Shown here: in pieces, positions 62,020 through 64,000 of the stretch
Layout: each line of letters starts with the position of its first letter
How positions within the stretch are numbered: the stretch's first letter is position 1
Position numbers and translations under genes: made by a program
Notes under the pieces: model-generated
Database searches by the model: none
What the model was told of the DNA's origin: nothing
The model's input: only the letters and a program-made list of their open reading frames with translations
Origin: Sipunculus nudus
Taxonomy: Eukaryota; Annelida; Sipuncula; Golfingiida; Sipunculidae
Assembly: GCA_026874595.1 (NCBI GenBank)
Contig: CM049306.1
Coordinates: 90,497,142-90,561,141 of the forward strand
Direction of reading: 5' to 3'
DNA length: 64,000 bases

Positions 62020-62440
62020 GCACATTTTGTGACACCCGTGACTTCCCGGGGGCAAGAGATTATCTTGAAACGTGTCCGTTGGTGGGGATTATCACAAAAT
62101 GTGTCCCTGCTATAACCTCCGACTTGATAGGAGTTATCATGCCCATGCTTTGACAAATGTCTCTCCATGTCACTGCGATCATCGACATCTACATTTTATT
62201 ATCAGCAGCCCTTCCCTGACCGTATGACAGTGAAACTATACAGACATGATGTACCGCAGGTCAGACCCTCCATACCATTCCGCCGGTCACCTATAGCGCA
62301 CCTGTCTTTATAATATCATACATTTATTATATACGGCCTTCGCTTTATACACGGCATTGCGACCGTGCCTATCCGGGGGTTATAAATTAGATATTTGATG
62401 GGAAGTATGTCCAACTCTTTCCCTGCATGGTCGCTTTGAT
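62020..62440. promoter_or_regulatory. Candidate regulatory island nearest Nkx6 exon 1 (intron 1)
   Basis: Repeat-free and GC-balanced. CACATTTTGTGA (62021) reappears inverted as TCACAAAATGTG (62092), a 12-bp inverted pair about 70 bp apart. It lies roughly 0.7 kb downstream of exon 1 in gene orientation. Confidence 0.3.
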
Positions 62441-63079
62441 AATATACATATACTGACAATAAATGTGAAAATGATGCAATGGATATACATGTCATATATA
62501 TGGTATAAATGAGAGATTTATTTAAATAGTGTAACGTTTATTTTTATTTGTTGAAATATATTTCACACAGAATTGTCTTAATATATATATATATATTTAT
62601 ATATGTATATAAACATATATACAAATAAAATGTATATATACAAACTAAATAGCAATTTCCACCACTTTGATTTACACATCAAGGATATAGTTGAAATTAC
62701 TAAAACATTATATGTTATGTAATTAATTCAGTGAAATGAAAGTACAGGATCTCCTGATACAATTATTGTTGGATAATCAACACTTATTTTTATTGAAATA
62801 GTGTTTATAAGCAGATAACCTTCTTATGATGCAACATAACTCAGCACTCCAGCATAGATAAAAAGTAATATACTTCAGTTAGCTGATGAGATTCATGACT
62901 CATATTATAAAAAGTCTCTCCAAATGATTTTCTCGCGATTTTAAGGCATTTATATACCATTGAACATGCCATTTTAAGTTATATGCAATATGTTATATCT
63001 CTCTGTGTGGCTATATATAAACATGATTGTGTATGACATATATTGATATAAGAATATAACTTACAATTGAAAATCTCAC

Positions 63080-63452
63080 CTGGGCTCCTCCACGCATGGT
63101 TCTGCATTACACTCGGCCAGTACAGGGGTGCTCGCCCTGACAGTTCAGCAAGAGGTTTAGCCAACCGGCTTGCGTTAGCTGCGCTCAGATACATGCTGGG
63201 GTTAAGTCGTCCAACCCCAAACTGTCCTAAAGGATTTCCCGAGCGAGCTAAAATGTCATTTATACCATGAGGTGTCCCTGCAGCACTGGCAGCCATGCTC
63301 ATGGTAGCGAACGATGGCTGGGGGTAGGGGGACTGAGGAAGCATTGAGGAGCTAGGTATCTTCACTTCTGCCATGTTCTGCAACGCAGCGAGAGGGGAAT
63401 TACTCAAAACGAAAGCGCTTTGTCGAGAGCTGTCCATACTCGAATTCAACAT
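63080..63452 (-). CDS. Nkx6: Nkx6 exon 1 (N-terminal repression region)
   Basis: This exon encodes residues 1-124 plus one base of codon 125. The ATG at 63452 is the first in frame; an in-frame TAA lies about 30 nt upstream on the minus strand. Residues 9-29 carry the conserved NK6 N-terminal block (SRQSAFVL, then LAAL and MAE). Residues 62-68 are HGINDIL, the eh1-like segment by which NK6 proteins bind Groucho/TLE. Residues 99-113 contain KPLAELSGRAPLYWP, the NK6-specific tract preceding the homeodomain. The exon ends in a strong donor, CAG|GTGAGA, in phase 1, which fits the phase of exon 2. The Ala/Ser-rich stretch found in vertebrate NKX6-1 is reduced to a short SMAASAAG run at 52-59. Confidence 0.95.
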
Positions 63453-63850
63453 GAGTCTTTTAGCGTAGCAAGCTCCTGCTTACAACCGTCTTTTGATGGT
63501 CATAAATAAACGACTTTCAAAATGCTTCATGGATTTTTAAACTATACAAATGTTCCTTTGGTCCGTAAAATAATATCAGGTAATGTTCTGTTGTCCTGAC
63601 GACGCACGTGTACTCTGTAAAGCTCTTCAATGAGCAAAAGATGGATGGCTGACTTTCAAGGTCCGAGCAACCACTTGAGAAAACCACAAGTTGCAGTCCT
63701 TCATATAATCCTGTGGCTAAACTTCTTGTGCCGGGTATTAGAATCGCAATGGTTCATGCGTTGGAAGTTTGTCTGACGCTCGCTTTCTCACGGTCAATTC
63801 TAACAATGTTACTTGTTTCCATGTGAATTGCCCTGATATATAGCTCACAA
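63453..63850 (-). promoter_or_regulatory. Candidate Nkx6 5' UTR and core promoter
   Basis: On the minus strand a good TATA box (AGCTATATATCAGG) lies at about 63843-63834, roughly 390 bp upstream of the Nkx6 ATG. If used, transcription would start near 63805-63812 and give a ~350-nt 5' leader containing several upstream ATGs. The stretch is less AT-rich than its surroundings and has no simple repeats. No transcript evidence can be seen from sequence, so the start site is inferred. Confidence 0.35.
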
Positions 63851-64000
63851 CACAACACTTGAGGCTAGACGTCCCACGTGGTCCGGGGCCAGCGCCTTCT
63901 GTAATCCGATAGGCTGATGGCCGTCCATTAATCTTAAGCTGGGCGGGGACAACGGGAACGTGAGCTATTGATGGGCGTGGCTTAAGGAAGCGCTTTCGTT
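63851..64000 (-). promoter_or_regulatory. Candidate Nkx6 proximal upstream region
   Basis: This GC-richer segment upstream of the putative TATA box contains a CACGTG E-box in CCCACGTGG (about 63876), a GGGCGGGG Sp/KLF-type box (about 63942) and a GGGCGTGGC KLF-type box (about 63974). The window ends here, so the extent of the promoter is unknown. Confidence 0.3.

Larger units (their letters stand above)
51396..63452 (-). other. Nkx6: Nkx6 homeobox gene, complete coding span
   Basis: Three exons join in frame as 63452-63080, 56641-56466 and 51584-51396. They total 738 nt and encode a 245-residue protein. Family identity rests on an N-terminal block with SRQSAFVL and LAAL, an eh1-like HGINDIL, the pre-homeodomain block LAELSGRAPLYWP, a homeodomain starting [11 protein letters not shown], and the post-homeodomain MATAKKKQ, all characteristic of the NK6 class. 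NK6 proteins are nuclear DNA-binding repressors that recruit Groucho/TLE and pattern the ventral nerve cord, motor neurons and endocrine/gut endoderm. Introns are 6,438 and 4,881 bp. The protein is shorter than human NKX6-1 (about 367 residues) because the Ala/Ser/Pro-rich linker is minimal; it is nearer NKX6-2 in length. Confidence 0.95.

Noticed and set aside
35259-62153. Frames with long IYIYIYIY stretches
   Set aside because: These translate (TA)n microsatellites.
1-64000. CRISPR arrays, bacterial operons, rRNA genes
   Set aside because: The short spaced repeats seen are microsatellites, minisatellites or transposon palindromes in eukaryotic DNA; none has a repeat-spacer pattern.

Overview
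The window is eukaryotic, AT-rich and almost entirely non-coding. It has GT-AG introns, many long (TA)n and (GA)n microsatellites, short non-autonomous DNA transposons, and only two convincing protein-coding genes. The best anchor is an NK6-class homeobox gene (Nkx6) on the minus strand at 51.4-63.5 kb. Its sequence and compactness suggest a bilaterian invertebrate. A lophotrochozoan such as a mollusc would fit, but the phylum cannot be fixed from this sequence alone.

Layout. 1-11.9 kb is AT-rich spacer. It holds one homeodomain-site-rich island (2.4-2.76 kb), an old colinear duplication (about 5.2-6.0 kb against 10.1-10.7 kb), a head-to-head pair of TTAA-flanked MITEs (6.37-6.98 kb) and two clusters of ACACAAG palindromes (7.2-7.5 and 9.6-9.8 kb). 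12.0-15.2 kb is a 3-kb minisatellite of ~23-bp monomers arranged in a ~353-bp higher-order repeat. 15.2-29.5 kb is spacer with several GC-richer, repeat-poor islands that look like cis-regulatory elements. 29.56-31.33 kb on the plus strand carries a three-exon gene whose 153-residue product resembles C19orf12, a small glycine-zipper membrane protein. A 514-bp TTAA-flanked palindromic element sits in its second intron.

33-37 kb and 42.8-43.5 kb hold more regulatory-looking islands. 38.6-41.8 kb is a transposon graveyard: an element with CCCATCTGCAGATGGG palindromes and a frameshifted Ulp1/C48-type cysteine protease fragment, interrupted by a 958-bp hAT-type insertion with a perfect 8-bp target duplication. 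43.8-62.6 kb is unusually dense in (TA)n tracts. It contains the Nkx6 gene, with three exons, introns of 6.4 and 4.9 kb, and several GC-rich islands inside those introns.

The arrangement (one developmental homeobox gene, a long flank nearly free of genes, and about 20 GC-richer islands rich in ATTA, SOX, TCF and E-box words) is what a genomic regulatory block looks like. This is inference: the islands need cross-species alignment or chromatin data. No operon, CRISPR array or convincing tRNA/rRNA gene was seen. Most long reading frames here are translations of simple repeats or chance frames.
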